This document shows, piece by piece, positions 23,642 through 34,550 of a stretch of 64,000 nt of DNA. This DNA is from Juglans regia. Lineage: Eukaryota > Streptophyta > Magnoliopsida > Fagales > Juglandaceae. Position numbers and translations under genes: made by a program. The notes beneath the pieces are model-generated. The model searched no databases, had not been told where the DNA came from, and was given only the letters and a program-made list of their open reading frames with translations. Numbering within the stretch: position 1 is the first letter of the stretch; each line of letters begins with the position of its first letter. The stretch is from contig NW_023361643.1 in NCBI RefSeq assembly GCF_001411555.2, forward strand, positions 310,001 to 374,000, read 5' to 3'.

Positions 23642-24398
23642 GTTGTAAATGGCTCTTCTTCATGATAATGTAGTACCTCGTAATTTTTATAAAGCAAAGC
23701 AATTGAAGCGAGGGCTAGGATTTGATTATAATATTATCCACGCTTGTAAAAAAGATTGTGTTCTCTACTGGCAGCAATATGCAGAATTTGACTCATGCCC
23801 AGTATGTCATGAGTCAAGATGGACATCCAATAAATGTAATGTACCCCTAAAAGTGTTAAGACATTTTCTGTTGATTCCTAACTTCAAAGATTGTTTACAT
23901 CCCGGTTGATTGCCAAAGATATGTCTTGGCATCACACAGAACGTGTCAAAAATGAAAATTTCCTCTCGCATTTGCAGATTCCTTACAATGGAAGAAATTT
24001 GACGTCGAGTATCCATGGTTTGCTGAAAAACCTCGCAATGTACTTCTTGATTTAGCAACGAATAGTTTTAATCCATTTGGCAACATGAGCACTTCTCATA
24101 GTACTTGGCCTATCATATTAATGCCTTATAACTTGCCATCTTGGAAGTGTATGAAGGATCCATATTTTATGATGACTCTACTAATACCAGGGCCAAGGTC
24201 CCCAAAGAATGAGTTAGATGTATATCTGCAACCATTGATTGCAAAGTTGAAAGAGTTGTGGGATCAGGGTGTCAGTATATATAATGCGGCCTCGTCAGGG
24301 GAGTTCAAGATGCATGTTGTAGTGATGTGGACAATAAATAATTTTTCAGCATATGGAAATCTGTCTAGGTGGAGCACAAAAGGTAAAATGGCTTGTCC
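23642..24398 (+). pseudogene. CACTA-2 transposase, tnp2 first part
   Basis: Reads FYKAKQLKRGLGF, IIHACKKDCVLYW, CPVCHESRW and VLRHF, then a frame change near 23885. It continues as KDMSWHH, loses frame again, and reads STWPIILMPYNLPSWKC and LLIPGPRSPKNELDVYLQPL in the segment 24085-24398. This is the tnp2 family with multiple breaks. The coding sequence is cut at MACPV (about 24398), where LTR-derived DNA begins. Confidence 0.85.
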
Positions 24399-25540
24399 TG
24401 TTTTCCAAAACCATCAATATCCTCTTAATCGAATTCATACCGAAGAATAATTTAATCGAACAAGTATTATGATAATTACGGAACTCAATAAATACTAATA
24501 TTAAAATATCTAAAATACCAACAACGTATTATAAATTAATAGAATACTTTGACTACATTAAAAAAAAAAAAATCTTATATAATGTGTCATGAGAAATTCT
24601 TCTCTTAAAAATAGATTTACTTCCTTTAATTAACAATATTATTAAATTATTATCTATGCAAATACAATATTTTATGTGACTAAACAACAACAACACCCAT
24701 TTTAACATAAACCCAATTAGACTACTCATCCAAAAATATATCTGGGACATACAATAAGGGTAAATTGGTAATTGCACTCAACTATTAGGTTAATAATTTA
24801 TATATATATATGTATATATATAACTTATAAGAACAAAGCTAGAGGAACAAAACACATGGACTTGCGGTGGTAGGGACTTACTCTAGGGAGATCGAGGCAA
24901 GCGTGGAGGAGTACGGTCGGACGGGGCTAGTTGGAGGAGTTACAGTGGCGTGACTGGAGTGCAACAGAGGGCGTACAATGGTGAGGCTACCTACGCTAGG
25001 CGGCCAAAGTGAGAGAGACACACGGTGAGAGAATGAGGGAGAGACTGAGAGAAAAGAACCACCAACCAGAATAGGCGTGAGCTTATTGGGGGATTTGAGG
25101 AGGCGTGCGGCGGACAGGGGTGATGGGAAGTCCTCGTTGGCAGTTTCTGTGGGCTCACAGCGTGGCAGACAATGGCTTGAGCATTGCTTTGTTTTGGACA
25201 GCTAAAATAGAGGATTTTTTAGGCTTGCAACAGAGGCTAAGGGGCGCTGGGCGGCAGCTTCGAATGGCTGAGCACAGTGGTGAGGTCTGGCCAAAGATTC
25301 ACAGTGGAGAGTGGATGACAAAACAGTTTGGGTGGCTGAGGCGTGAAGAGAAAAACAGAGGCAATAAATCTAGGGTTGAGAAAAGCTTAACACATATATA
25401 AGCCATAAATGGAAAATAGATAAAACCTAAAGAAGACGAAGGGACGTGCATGAAAGAGGAAAGATGGCATGAACCCGTGCGATGTGAATTCTGGACGCAT
25501 TTTCCACGGGCATGGGCCTAGCAGCGGGCTGGGTTTCACA
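24399..25540 (-). mobile_element. LTR-derived insertion in the CACTA-2 transposase
   Basis: Sequence from 24399 (TGTTTTCCAAAACC) to 25540 (GGGTTTCACA) replaces the few codons expected between CPV and WLSHGRK of tnp2. Bases 24400-24690 match the inverse complement of about 59100-59375 in the solo LTR at 57752-60717, so this is an LTR relative in minus orientation. The GC-rich middle (24860-25400) holds open frames typical of LTR leaders, not genes. The ends fit TG...CA, but I see no clear target duplication. The same insertion, at the same codon, is in CACTA-2'. Confidence 0.7.
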
Positions 25541-26085
25541 TGGTTAAGTCATGGTAGGAAATTATGTTTTATGGGACATCATCGTTATTTACCACATGAT
25601 CATAGATGCCGTTCAAATACAACAATGTTTGATGGAAGGGTTGAACGTAGGGCATCACCGCCAGAGTTGTCTGGGAATGATGAGAGAAAAAAATTTTGTG
25701 ATTGGTTTATGAAAATCAAATTACCCTATGGCTATGCTTGAAACATGACAAGATGTGTTCGAACACATGATTGGAAGATACCTCGTCAGGCTTTGATGTA
25801 ATGGTTCATTTGGCTGTGCACCTACCTCGTGAGGCTTTAGTCGCTGGCCCAGTTCAATATGGATGGATGTATCCTATTGAGCGGTTTTTGGAAAAACTTA
25901 AGCGATCTGTGGGGAATATGAAGGTGGGCAAGAAATGGGAGTCTCATTGACATTTACTGTATTTTTCTAGACCGTGCGTCCCATAAGCGTACAAGGGGGC
26001 TACGATCTATGTGAGCGAGAGTTTGAAAGAGCTCGATGGTATGTCTTGAATAACTGCGCAAAGATTGATCACTACTTGAGGTTAG
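25541..26085 (+). pseudogene. CACTA-2 transposase, tnp2/DUF4218 remnant with internal deletions
   Basis: Reads WLSHGRKLCFMGHHRYLP, FDGRVERRASPPELSG, then jumps directly to NDERKKFCDWF. The conserved HNLDVMHIEKN region and about 110 codons are missing. A second deletion near 25785 removes much of DUF4218 that CACTA-2' keeps (SHDCHVF to SFFDV), and a third near 25925 removes about 130 bases. What remains includes VMVHLAVHLPREA and an ARWYVLNNC-like end before a GT donor. Confidence 0.8.
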
Positions 26086-26339
26086 TGATTATCATCTAAA
26101 TCAATATTATCTTAAAGTTTATGTATAATAATATAGTATAATTTCATATAAATTAAACATGCACAGCGAACATATACAACTACTTCACTCGAATGGTGTA
26201 ACTGATGTAGAAAAGATGCACGAAGAGGAATTTGCCTCGTGGTTTGAATATACGGTATTACTGTTAAGCCCTATTTTATAATACGAATTTCATACCACTA
26301 AATTCTACTTTTTTCTATATAATAATATTTATTGATATA

Positions 26340-27059
26340 GGTTGCACTGAAATACGGTGAAACTTCAGAAGAAATCTCATCAGATTGTATGCTCTAGCAT
26401 GTGGTCCATCCAGGCGGGTCATCCAGTACTCATGATGTTTTGTGCGTGGGTATAGATTTCACACAACTGAAAGAGAATGATATAGGAAAACTCAAAATTG
26501 TAGGGTCATAGTCGAATAAAGTCATGGGAATGATAACATTGACTTCTACGAAATTGTAGAAGATATCATAATGTTAAAGTACGTGGGGGGATATATGGTT
26601 TAATTGTTTAAATGTAATTTGTGGAATGTTTCGAAGCCTAGGATGGGAGTGCATAACGATGATTATTTTGTGAGTGTCAATACATCTCGCAATGGTATGA
26701 GGACGATCCTTTCGTTCTCGCTTGCCAAGAGAATCAAGTTTTTTTATTTAGATGATCCGGAGTACGGAAATCCATGGCTGGTAGTGGAGAAGTTTGCACC
26801 AAGAAATGTATATGATTACATTCTAGAGGTAGACGAACCACAAGAAGAATTTGATAGTCCAGTAAATGAAAAAGCATATCAAGAAAATGAAGCAGGCATC
26901 AATCTATTTGTTGATCTAAGCCAATATGATATGGTCTTATTACGTAGAGAAGATGTTCAACTCGAAGTAATTGAGGGTGAAATATCGGAAGAAGATGAAT
27001 CAACTGAAGTGTTTAGTGAGGATGAGGGCAACTGGTCCAGCGAAACGGATAGTGAATGA
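26340..27059 (+). pseudogene. CACTA-2 transposase C-terminus with DUF4216
   Basis: From 26604 the frame reads MFKCNLWNVSKPRMG, DDYFVSVNTSR, FYLDDPEYGNPWLVVEKFAPRNVYDY, then an acidic tail with EEDEST and SEDEGN. The pattern fits DUF4216. A frame break just after NTSR (GMRTILSFSLAKR in place of the family's DPFVLACQ) is visible by comparison with 54234-54512. The preceding 26340-26600 holds the broken upstream part of the same exon. Confidence 0.8.
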
Positions 27060-27150
27060 ATTTCAAACATGAATTTTTGTAAGTAATATTAACATATAAA
27101 AGTTTTTGATAACGTTTGTTTGAATAATAATTTGTTACAATTCCAAATAG

Positions 27151-28115
27151 ATATGTCTCCCAAATGCAAAACAACACGTGTGCCATCCCCATCCATTACT
27201 GACTCCCCGTGTGGTTCACCTGTCATGAATAGTGAGCCAACATCACCAGGCCTAGAACAAGGTTTTTTATCAGATTAACATATCATATTTTATTCTCAAT
27301 TTAAATAATATATCTATAAAATAAATTAATTTAATTAAAAAGTTATGCTTTAATTATTGAATATATAGCTGTTGTGAGCAAACGCCGAGATAAAGGCACT
27401 ACGAGGGGTGTCTGCATAGAGAAAGTAAGGAAAGTTGGTAATATCAAGGTTGATATTCTTGATGATCACACTTGTGGCTTCGGAGATTCGGCAGCGTGGC
27501 TTGCTTTTTTTATTGGTACACTTACTCGCACGTATGCACCAATTGCTACATCCTCTTGGTCTAAACTTCCCCAAAATGTAAAAGATCACATAAAAAATCG
27601 TTGTTTGGTAATAAGCTACATCTCATGCAACTAAGTATATAACATGTTACTTTCAGTTACTTTGTATTTATACTAATTATTTATAATTTTTGAAATGATG
27701 AGTTTGAACTTAATTTTGGCCGAAAAGAGGATTGATTAACGGTTGAGAAACTGATGTCAAATGCATTTCGGAGGTACAAAGGTCGATGCCATGCACATTA
27801 TAAAAAGTTCAGTACTACAATAGAGGCACGCCAAAATCCATTCCAAGCAATTCCACCAAACGAATGAGAGAAAGTTTGTGATATGTTTGAAAATCCTGCT
27901 TATCAGGTAATATCGCTAGTATATTTTTTTAATAGTATATCACAAAAGAATTAAACATACATATAGACTTATATTTTCTTTTTTTAGCAACGGAGTACTG
28001 TGAACAAAGCAAATAGGTCAAAAGAGACTAAAAGAGAGGATGCTGTTGAATAACCAAAAAATGTTTGAACAATTCCAGTCAATGATGTCCCAAAACTCTA
28101 TGCCACCACCGTAGT
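27151..28115 (+). pseudogene. CACTA-2 Transposase_24 (Ptta) remnant
   Basis: Exon-like blocks: 27152-27261 (MSPKCKTTRVPSPSI, GSPVMNSEP), 27373-27608 (SKRRDKGTTRGVCIEK, FGDSAAWLAFFIGTLTRTY, WSKLPQNVKDHI), 27700-27905 (LMSNAFRRYKGRCHAHYKKF) and 27988-28115. Compared with CACTA-2', about 580 bases between SNGNRS-like and LKERML-like sequence are deleted near 28022-28035. The family binds transposon ends. One TGA (27866-27868) and the deletion make it nonfunctional. Confidence 0.78.
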
Positions 28116-28244
28116 CTTCAGATATATCTTTTCTTTCATTGCATTTATATTATGATGTTCCAAAACATTTGAACAATTGATGTTTGAATTACAAATTGTG
28201 CAATATTAGTATGATGTTTTTAATTAAATTGTGATCTATATGAT

Positions 28245-28832
28245 TAATACGGTTCGAACAGTAAATAACCAATTCAAACGGTAAATTACAAATTGTAATT
28301 ACATTCAAACCAAAACAGACACATTCGAACAAAAACTAACTCATTCGAACGACAAAAGAGAAATATAGACGTTCGAACAATAAATTATTTGTTCGAACAA
28401 CAGTTATGTGCAAAGCCCTGTTCGAACGAATATAGTTTCCGAAAATAAGATTTATGTTCGAACAGACATAATTTTTGTTTGAACACAAGTCGTTTAAAAA
28501 ATTTATTAGTTCGAACGCATAAAATCTGTTCGAACACTCCGATCGTTCGAACATGATCAAATATGGAAATTAGTTCGAATGAATATTTCATATTGTTCGA
28601 ATGGACACCTCAGTTGGGACGGAGAAATATTCCATTCGAACAATATATTGAGACGAAATCGGTTCGTTTAAAAAAAATTATCCGTTCGAACAATTTTGAC
28701 TGGATCCGTCCAATTTTGTATCTAAAAATGACTTTTTAAGACGAATTTTGATTTTCATCTCTTAAAATTTTTTAAGATGGTTTTTTCGAGATAAATTTGA
28801 AATGAAATTTTTTCGTCTTCAAATTAATTTCA
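28245..28832. repeat. Right subterminal repeats of CACTA-2
   Basis: At least fifteen close variants of GTTCGAAC lie between 28252 and 28700 in both orientations, which cannot be told apart where the palindrome is perfect. The last 130 bases are a foldback-like region with AGACGAATTTTGATT and TTTTTTCGTCT. The expected CACTA terminus is not present at 28832. Confidence 0.75.
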
Positions 28833-28844
28833 AGTTTATTTAAC

Positions 28845-29614
28845 TGTTTTATTCTAAAGAGAGTGTGAAAGTTTATACACCCAAACTGTAAATGCTATGT
28901 CAATTCATTTATTATTATCTGTCGGTTTAATCTCTAATCCTTTCTCTTGTGACTCTGAATGATGGACAAGTGGCTAAGTCTGAAAGCCTTGGGGTTTATT
29001 ACACTGAGCTGGTTACTCACGTGGTCTGCACATGACTTGCTTTCTACACCAGAGTCGATTCACTCTCATGCCGCAAGATCTTGACACGTGTTGGCATCTG
29101 TTTTGTATTATATATTCATAGCTAACTTTCTGGAACCCTAAGGGTTGTGTATCATTTTATCTTCTGAGATTGAGAGAGGCTTCGAGAGAGAGAGCAGAGA
29201 GGGTTATACTGTTGTCATGACTTAGGGTTTCACTGGTGAAGGAAATCTGTGCGATTTCTTGTGGTGAGATGAAAGCTGTGTAAATATGTATGGTTACTGA
29301 GACTTCTCTGTGGAGGACTGATTATCAATAAAGCTCTGAGGCCATTCCTGCCGTGGACGTAGACCATTAGGGTCGAACCACGTAAATCTCCTGTGTTGAT
29401 TCTTTACTCTCTTATTTCTTGCTAATATTGTTCTTGATATTTTCTGTTTCTATTAGTTATTTTAGATACTGTTCTGAGTTGCTAATTCTTGAATCTTGTT
29501 GGTTCTATCCGTTTATTTTATTATCAAATCTTGGCCCTTTTTTTGAGTTCTGTACAAGGGAACTCTTGTTGTTTTCGCATTACACAAACGTTATACATTT
29601 ATTTTCTTTAAACA
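28845..29614 (+). mobile_element. Solo LTR, copia-like
   Basis: The region has LTR layout: TGTTTTATTC at 28845, a leader-like block with CCTAAGGGTTGTGTATC, the stretch GCCGTGGACGTAGACCATTA and CGAACCACGTAAATCTC that I associate with Ty1/copia LTR R-U5 regions, and AAACA at 29610-29614. The ends make a TGTTT/AAACA inverted pair, but the flanking five bases (TTAAC and CTTGA) do not match, so the exact limits are uncertain. There is no internal coding region. Confidence 0.55.
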
Positions 29615-29640
29615 CTTGATTTCTATCTGTCAGATTTTTA

Positions 29641-29745
29641 TACTTAATGAATACAATAAATTATTGGTGGGTAGTTGTGAAAATGAATATGAGTAATAAT
29701 TAAGGAAAATTTTGAGTGTCAGATTGTAGTATACACGTGGTGTCA
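29641..29745. repeat. Duplicated host spacer, empty site of the 48602 MITE
   Basis: TTAATGAATACAA, AAATTATTGG and TAGTTGT, followed by AAAATGAATAT and TTTTGAGTGTCAG, match 48542-48600 joined to 48822-48850. The intervening 220-bp MITE is absent here. The segment connects the spacer of the small gene at 48025 with the region upstream of DUF247 copy B. Confidence 0.75.
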
Positions 29746-30070
29746 ATGTCCAACGTCCATTATAAATGTCGATGACATCATTGCAACTTCCTATCTGCTA
29801 AATACAACGTAAAAAATAAGTTGATGTTAGTGGATCCACAAGGACCACTACTATCTATGGGTTAAATCAAAGTTGAGCAAAGACTTCATCAAGAAACAAA
29901 TCTACTCTTGAGCAAAGACTTTTGAGTGGAGTGAAACTATTTAAATAAAGTTATTTTATTAAAATTTTAAAAATAATAGAAAAAAAATTGAATAAAGTTG
30001 AAAAATATTTTAAATATAATTTTTTAATATAATTTTATTTTGAAATTTATAGAAATTATATTAATTTTAG
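29746..30070. other. AT-rich region upstream of DUF247 copy B
   Basis: No gene. It has AT-rich sequence with repeated TAAAATTTTAAAAATA-like stretches, replaced by unrelated AT-rich DNA in the copy at 1-220. Confidence 0.5.
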
Positions 30071-30283
30071 TAAATTTCTTTTCAAATTTAGAACTTCTCC
30101 AAGTTTATAGTTTGTTAACCAAATTATATATAGAAAAATAGTTGTGTTACAAAAACTACGTGGCAAATCTCAAACACATCTCACATATTTAATTGAGGCG
30201 GACCCGAAGTACTGGATTACTGATCGACCTTGCTCGTTTAAGGAGAGATGGCAACAAGAGGGGCAAAGCGAGTAGTTGTTTGT
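30071..30283 (+). promoter_or_regulatory. Upstream region of DUF247 copy B, empty site of CACTA-1
   Basis: Matches 221-474 and then runs straight into GTCTATATATAGCC. The single TTT at 30279-30281 is the target that CACTA-1 duplicated in the other copy. Confidence 0.85.
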
Positions 30284-30292
30284 CTATATATA
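30284..30292 (+). promoter_or_regulatory. TATA box of DUF247 copy B
   Basis: CTATATATAG, conserved with 16008-16016 and about 250 bases upstream of the ATG. The sequence between is a leader ending in a pyrimidine-rich CATTCTCAG and is conserved in both copies. Confidence 0.6.
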
Positions 30293-30543
30293 GCCCTTTA
30301 ATGTTAAAGAGTAGTCTCACGGTGAATTAAAGATCTGCATTTCATTTCCAAAGTTTGGAAAGCTCTTTAATTTGTCCTTAATCTCAGTGCATGCGCATAC
30401 AGCTTGCAGGACGAGTACTTGTGTTGTATCAGGTTCAATAAGAAATCTCTTCCTCTCATTCTCAGGTTTATTTCTTTTATTCTTTTATGCAATTCGATTG
30501 TGTTTGTCAGCAGGAAGTTTCAGAATAGCAACTTGATAAATCG

Positions 30544-31392
30544 ATGGCAGGACAACCAGCAAGTTTTGAAAAAAATCAGGAACATGGGGCTAAAAAATTG
30601 TCTGAGGAAATCGAAGGTATGATAAAAAACATAGATACACTCCCAGCATCATCACCTAAACATTGTTGTATCTACAAGGTTTCAGATCACATTCGCAAAT
30701 CGAACGAAGAAGCTTATACTCCTCAGGTAATATCAATTGGGCCTTTCCATCGTAATAACCCAAAATTGCAAACCATGGAAAGGTTTAAATTGAGTTATCT
30801 AAAGAGTTTCAAGGAACGAGCCGACACACAGTTGGAAGATATAGTAAACACTATAAAAGGTGTGGAAGAAAGTGTTCGGGAAAGTTATTTGGAGACTACA
30901 TCACTTGACAGTGATGATTTTGTGAAAATGATCCTGCTTGATGCCAGCTTCATTATCGAGTATTTCTGGAAAAACAAGACGCTAGACTGGACCGACGATG
31001 ACCGGGAAATATTAGAGCCGTGGTTGTGCAATAGGATGCAGATGGACTTCATATTACTTGAAAATCAGCTTCCTTTCTTTATTATTGAGAAAATATATGA
31101 CATTGCATTTCCATCTCTCTCAAAAAACAACTCCTTCATTGGGCTTACCTTTCGCCAGTTCGAATATTACAACGTTCAAATTTCCCAATATTCTCGGTCG
31201 ACAAAAATATTGCACTTCACTGACTTGGTTAGAAACTTTTGCATGCCTCCTAGCGAAAGGCGACCGAAAGGAGAGTCTCAAAAGATGAAGGAAATGTACA
31301 GTGCGATCCAGCTGGATGAGGTAGGATTAAAGTTTAAGATGAGCAAGACTTTTAGCAGGACAGCAACCAGTTGCATTTGGGGACAGACATAA
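30544..31392 (+). CDS. DUF247 protein, C-terminally truncated copy B
   Basis: An open frame of 282 residues. It starts [10 protein letters not shown] and carries the DUF247 signature [60 protein letters not shown] and [12 protein letters not shown]247 proteins are usually about 400-500 residues and end in a membrane segment, which is missing here. From about residue 266 the frame leaves DUF247 and reads [17 protein letters not shown], which is antisense BRUTUS-like exon sequence. The start is chosen from the matching ATG in copy A and the family start pattern. It may be transcribed from its intact promoter region, but the product is likely nonfunctional or altered. In grasses DUF247 genes take part in self-incompatibility; nothing here shows that role. 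Confidence 0.8.
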   Translation: MAGQPASFEKNQEHGAKKLSEEIEGMIKNIDTLPASSPKHCCIYKVSDHIRKSNEEAYTPQVISIGPFHRNNPKLQTMERFKLSYLKSFKERADTQLEDIVNTIKGVEESVRESYLETTSLDSDDFVKMILLDASFIIEYFWKNKTLDWTDDDREILEPWLCNRMQMDFILLENQLPFFIIEKIYDIAFPSLSKNNSFIGLTFRQFEYYNVQISQYSRSTKILHFTDLVRNFCMPPSERRPKGESQKMKEMYSAIQLDEVGLKFKMSKTFSRTATSCIWGQT

Positions 31393-33410
31393 ACCCTGAT
31401 TACGAGCCTTGCAAGCCCAACCAGAAAAGAGCGTTACTAGAGCTGCATCTGTTGCTGGAGCTGAATCAAAGAACTAATGTCAGAACTAATATACATTGTA
31501 AATTTTTTTTTAATATTAGTTGTTTAATCATCTTTGTAGAAGCAACATAGGAAATGGATGTAGAACCTGCCAACTGCATGTTTTCAAGGAATTCCCTGGC
31601 TTCATCTTCGGTCAATGATCCTACCAGCCATGGCAAGACACGCTCAATCAATTTCAAGGGCATCATGCACAAGCTTTGATACAAAAGTTCCCGCTGTATT
31701 TTGAAGCTAAAGTGCTTTCGAGCAAGAGGAAGAACCTAGATATGGAGGTAACTTAGCAGATATCTTAAAAAACAATGGGAATATTTGGTATTCTAGGTTT
31801 CTACTTTCTAGTCATGTTACATGGCTTAAACCAAACAGAAATACAGTACGGCTTCAGATACCATCTTCACATAAATCAAAAAAGATGATGAGACAACTTT
31901 TAATCAACCTCACACAAACTATCTGATCACTTTCATACATTATCACACTGCTCAACTTCCACAAAATCCTAACTAGAATTACTGGGCACACAGCATAAAT
32001 TGACGATGGCTATTGCAACAGCAAATAACTCACCTGAACTTCCTCATTGTGGAAGTGCCGCTGTATAGTTTCCAATATATGATCTGCATGCGAGCATAAC
32101 TTTGCATAAAACTCAGCAGCTGAAGTGGAGGTTTCTCCTGCACTTTGTATGCTTTCGATTAGATACCTAAACTCATTGAACTGGCTTTCTTCTTCCGCGT
32201 GTTCCTGGGAAAAAGAAAATTCCCCATCTACCGCAGGAAGGATGACCTTGTCGTCAGCAATACTGCAACCAGATAAAGAATCATGTGAAGAGAGTTCTTA
32301 ATTATGTGCAATAGTTGCACCAGTTTACTTTTTTTGCATCAAACGGGCAGTACCCCAAGTACAGGCCCTAGGGGTGTGCACAAGAAAAACCTGGCTAGGA
32401 AGAATAGGGAAAAAAAGGAAACATAAACTCGATATAATTAGAAAAGCCAGGGCCATCTACAGCCAACATCCAGACATAAAAACATTAAGGATCTAAGTAA
32501 ATGCACCATCTTCTAGCAATTTTAAAAGTTCCACGCATTAAGTTCATTCTGCAGGCGCACCACATTAGACATAAATTGACCATTCACCAAATTTCCACTT
32601 TGCACCGTCCTACCTTCTGACTTCTCCAACAAGCCACCAACCATACAACCCCTGATATAATTTAAAGACACGAGTATTGTAAAATACAAAAGAAAGTTCT
32701 CCAGTACATTAAATAGTTCAAGAAAAATGATATCAGATAGCGACATGATAAAACAATAAGCGAATACCTGTGAAAGATGCAAACTTCAGCAATAAATTGC
32801 AACCTCGCATTAAAAGCTGAGAGATTAGTGAAATCTCCAGACACTTGTATCTTCCTGGCCTTCTCTGCTATCTCATTCAACTCTCTTTTAATGGCATTAT
32901 GCCAGAGCAATATTTCATTTATCGGATGTGATCCTGAGGTCTCTAGAACATCATTACCTGACTCTAGATATTTCCTTTTCCCAGTCCTGGTGAACTCACA
33001 TGCACAATTTACTTTCTCCATTTGATGAGTTACTGTGCTTGAACTAGAATCTACACATCGTAGGTGAAGTTTATCTACATAGCTTTCAACTGTGTTAGGA
33101 CTGCTTTTCCCTTCCATCCAGGTAAAAACAACCTTCAATAGAAAAGAGCCGTCATCAGCTAAATATACGTGGTAAATCACACAGAAATAATTCAATTCTC
33201 TGAAACAAACTCTACCTCTTGAAGAAGCTTTTCCGCTGGGACAATCTTACTTAAGCACTTGTGCAGATCCCGACATTCATCAGGTGAAATGGAGGTCGAA
33301 AGCCATGGAAGGAACCCTGCCATCATATTCACCGGAATGCTGCACAAGAACTGCCAGACCAAAGAGGCCTGCTCTTCGAGCGAAAACTTTTCAATAAGCA
33401 AGGGGAAGAC
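31341..33410 (-). pseudogene. BTS-like: BRUTUS-like hemerythrin/E3 ligase gene fragment (five internal exons)
   Basis: Exons on the minus strand: 33410-33216 (VFPLLIEKFS, EQASLVWQFLCSIPVNMM), 33132-32768 (FTWMEGKSS, HPINEILLWHNAIKREL, LQFIAEVCIFH), 32262-32034 ([39 protein letters not shown]), 31735-31567 (VLPLARKHFSFKIQREL, MPLKLIERVLPWLVGSL) and 31460 to about 31341 ([24 protein letters not shown]). Phases agree and all five exons are open, with AG/GT borders. These are hemerythrin repeats of the iron-sensing BRUTUS family. The first exons are absent, and so are the C-terminal CHY, RING and zinc-ribbon exons. The 3' side is fused to DUF247 copy B. It has no start or complete domain set, so it is a gene fragment. 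Confidence 0.85.
32330..32660. other. Intron insert in the BRUTUS-like fragment
   Basis: Intron sequence between exons two and three. A minus-strand open stretch at 32655-32522 (GCMVGGLLEKSEG, NELNAWNF) does not match the BRUTUS family and is not needed to join the neighbouring exons, whose phases already agree. It may be a transposon scrap. Confidence 0.4.
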
Positions 33411-33889
33411 CTGGCATTATCAGAGAGAAACATATCAAAACTATTTTTGCATTCCATGATATCCAAAGAAAAGTAAAAAGGAAAGGAAAATTATCAGGGT
33501 GAACAGATTTTTTGACAGCTAAAGAGTTCTAACGTCTACTATAATATTTGTAAATACATTATATATATACACATTCTCAGCCTGATTGCTTTAATATGAT
33601 TGACATTATATATATACACATTCTCAGTCTACTAAAAAAATATGATTGCTAAAAGTCTTTTTTTAAAGCTTGTATAATTCTATTTAAGCTTGTTTATTTA
33701 AAGCTGGCCCCTTGGTGACACATGCCAGTAGTACACCTCATGGGATAGGGGCTTGCCTTGTATAAAGATTAGTCAGTGTGTATTTGGTAATAAAATATGA
33801 ATATTTATTTATTCTCTCTCTTTTTTTTGAAAAATAAGTACTGATTTTTAATTGTAGGAATAATAAAACGATCAAGTTAAATGAATAAT
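33411..33889. other. Remaining intron and flank of the BRUTUS-like fragment
   Basis: No gene. A tandem duplication of about 60 bp carrying TATATATACACATTCTCAG is at about 33553-33640. The region ends at the LTR of the next element. Confidence 0.55.
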
Positions 33890-34550
33890 TGTTGAGAATA
33901 TATGATCTTTTTTATTTCGTTCGAAATCAATATAATATCAATTAGTAAGGGCATTTTTCCCCCCAGCCCATGTGGGGAAGACCCACTGGGAGAAAGGAAA
34001 AATGGAGGGAAAAAGGGGACAAAGATATGGGATTTCAGATATGGGAAAAATAATATGTTTGGAGAGAAAAATGGATGATTTGATATAAAGCAAGGGAATA
34101 GACATAAAGCAAAAGGAGCAGGAGATAAAAGAGACAAGCACGCATGACTCTAGGGACTTTTGGCCAGACTTCACCTTCTTCAACCTCACCACAAAAAGAC
34201 TCCAGCCAAAGAAGAAAATCGGATAAGGAAACTCAAATCTTTATTATACAATTAGGATGAGAGACTAGAAGAGACTGTAGAGAAGTATATTATAGTGGAA
34301 ACTCTCATTCCCAAACCCTAGTGGACGTATAGGCCTAGTGCCGAATCACATAAATTTGTATCTCCTTATTACTTCTTCTCCATTTAAATATTGTACACAT
34401 CCCTGGATGTACGAAAAAACACCGCACAGCCACACCGGATCACTGCTGGGGGCTCCACACCACATTGATCGAGACCCAACTGCTACCTTAGAATGCCCTG
34501 AGAATGGACCTTTCTTCCCTTTTGGGCTACACTGTTTTTGAGCTTTAACA
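33890..34550 (+). mobile_element. 5' LTR of a deleted Ty3/gypsy element
   Basis: TGTTGAGAATATATG at 33890 and CTTTAACA at 34550 form a TGTTRA/TTAACA inverted pair. Immediately after is GTGGCACCGTCTATGGGAT, a typical start of the internal region of plant gypsy elements of the Tat/Athila-type group. No second LTR is present in the window. Confidence 0.6.

Larger units (their letters stand above)
17147..28832 (+). mobile_element. CACTA-2: left-truncated CACTA element with satellite arrays
   Basis: Contains, left to right, a minus-strand Transposase_32 remnant, GTTCGAAC-type subterminal repeats, two tandem arrays, decayed plus-strand transposase segments (23130-27059), a Transposase_24 remnant (27151-28115) and right subterminal repeats. 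The right edge reads TTTTTTCGTCTTCAAATTAA and then lacks the expected TTGTAGTG end, so the terminal bases are lost or changed near 28832. The left end is missing. An LTR-derived insertion (24399-25540) interrupts the transposase and is shared with CACTA-2' (50495-56626). Confidence 0.8.

Noticed and set aside
24860..25401. Open frame near 25105 in GC-rich DNA
   Set aside because: Part of the LTR-derived insert. The matching region in CACTA-2' does not conserve the frame.
16277..31392. DUF247 pair as a self-incompatibility-type locus
   Set aside because: That role is known from grasses with intact DUF247 pairs. Here one copy has stops and both lack the C-terminus.
32522..32655. Extra exon of the BRUTUS-like gene
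   Set aside because: It does not match the family, and the neighbouring exons join in phase without it.
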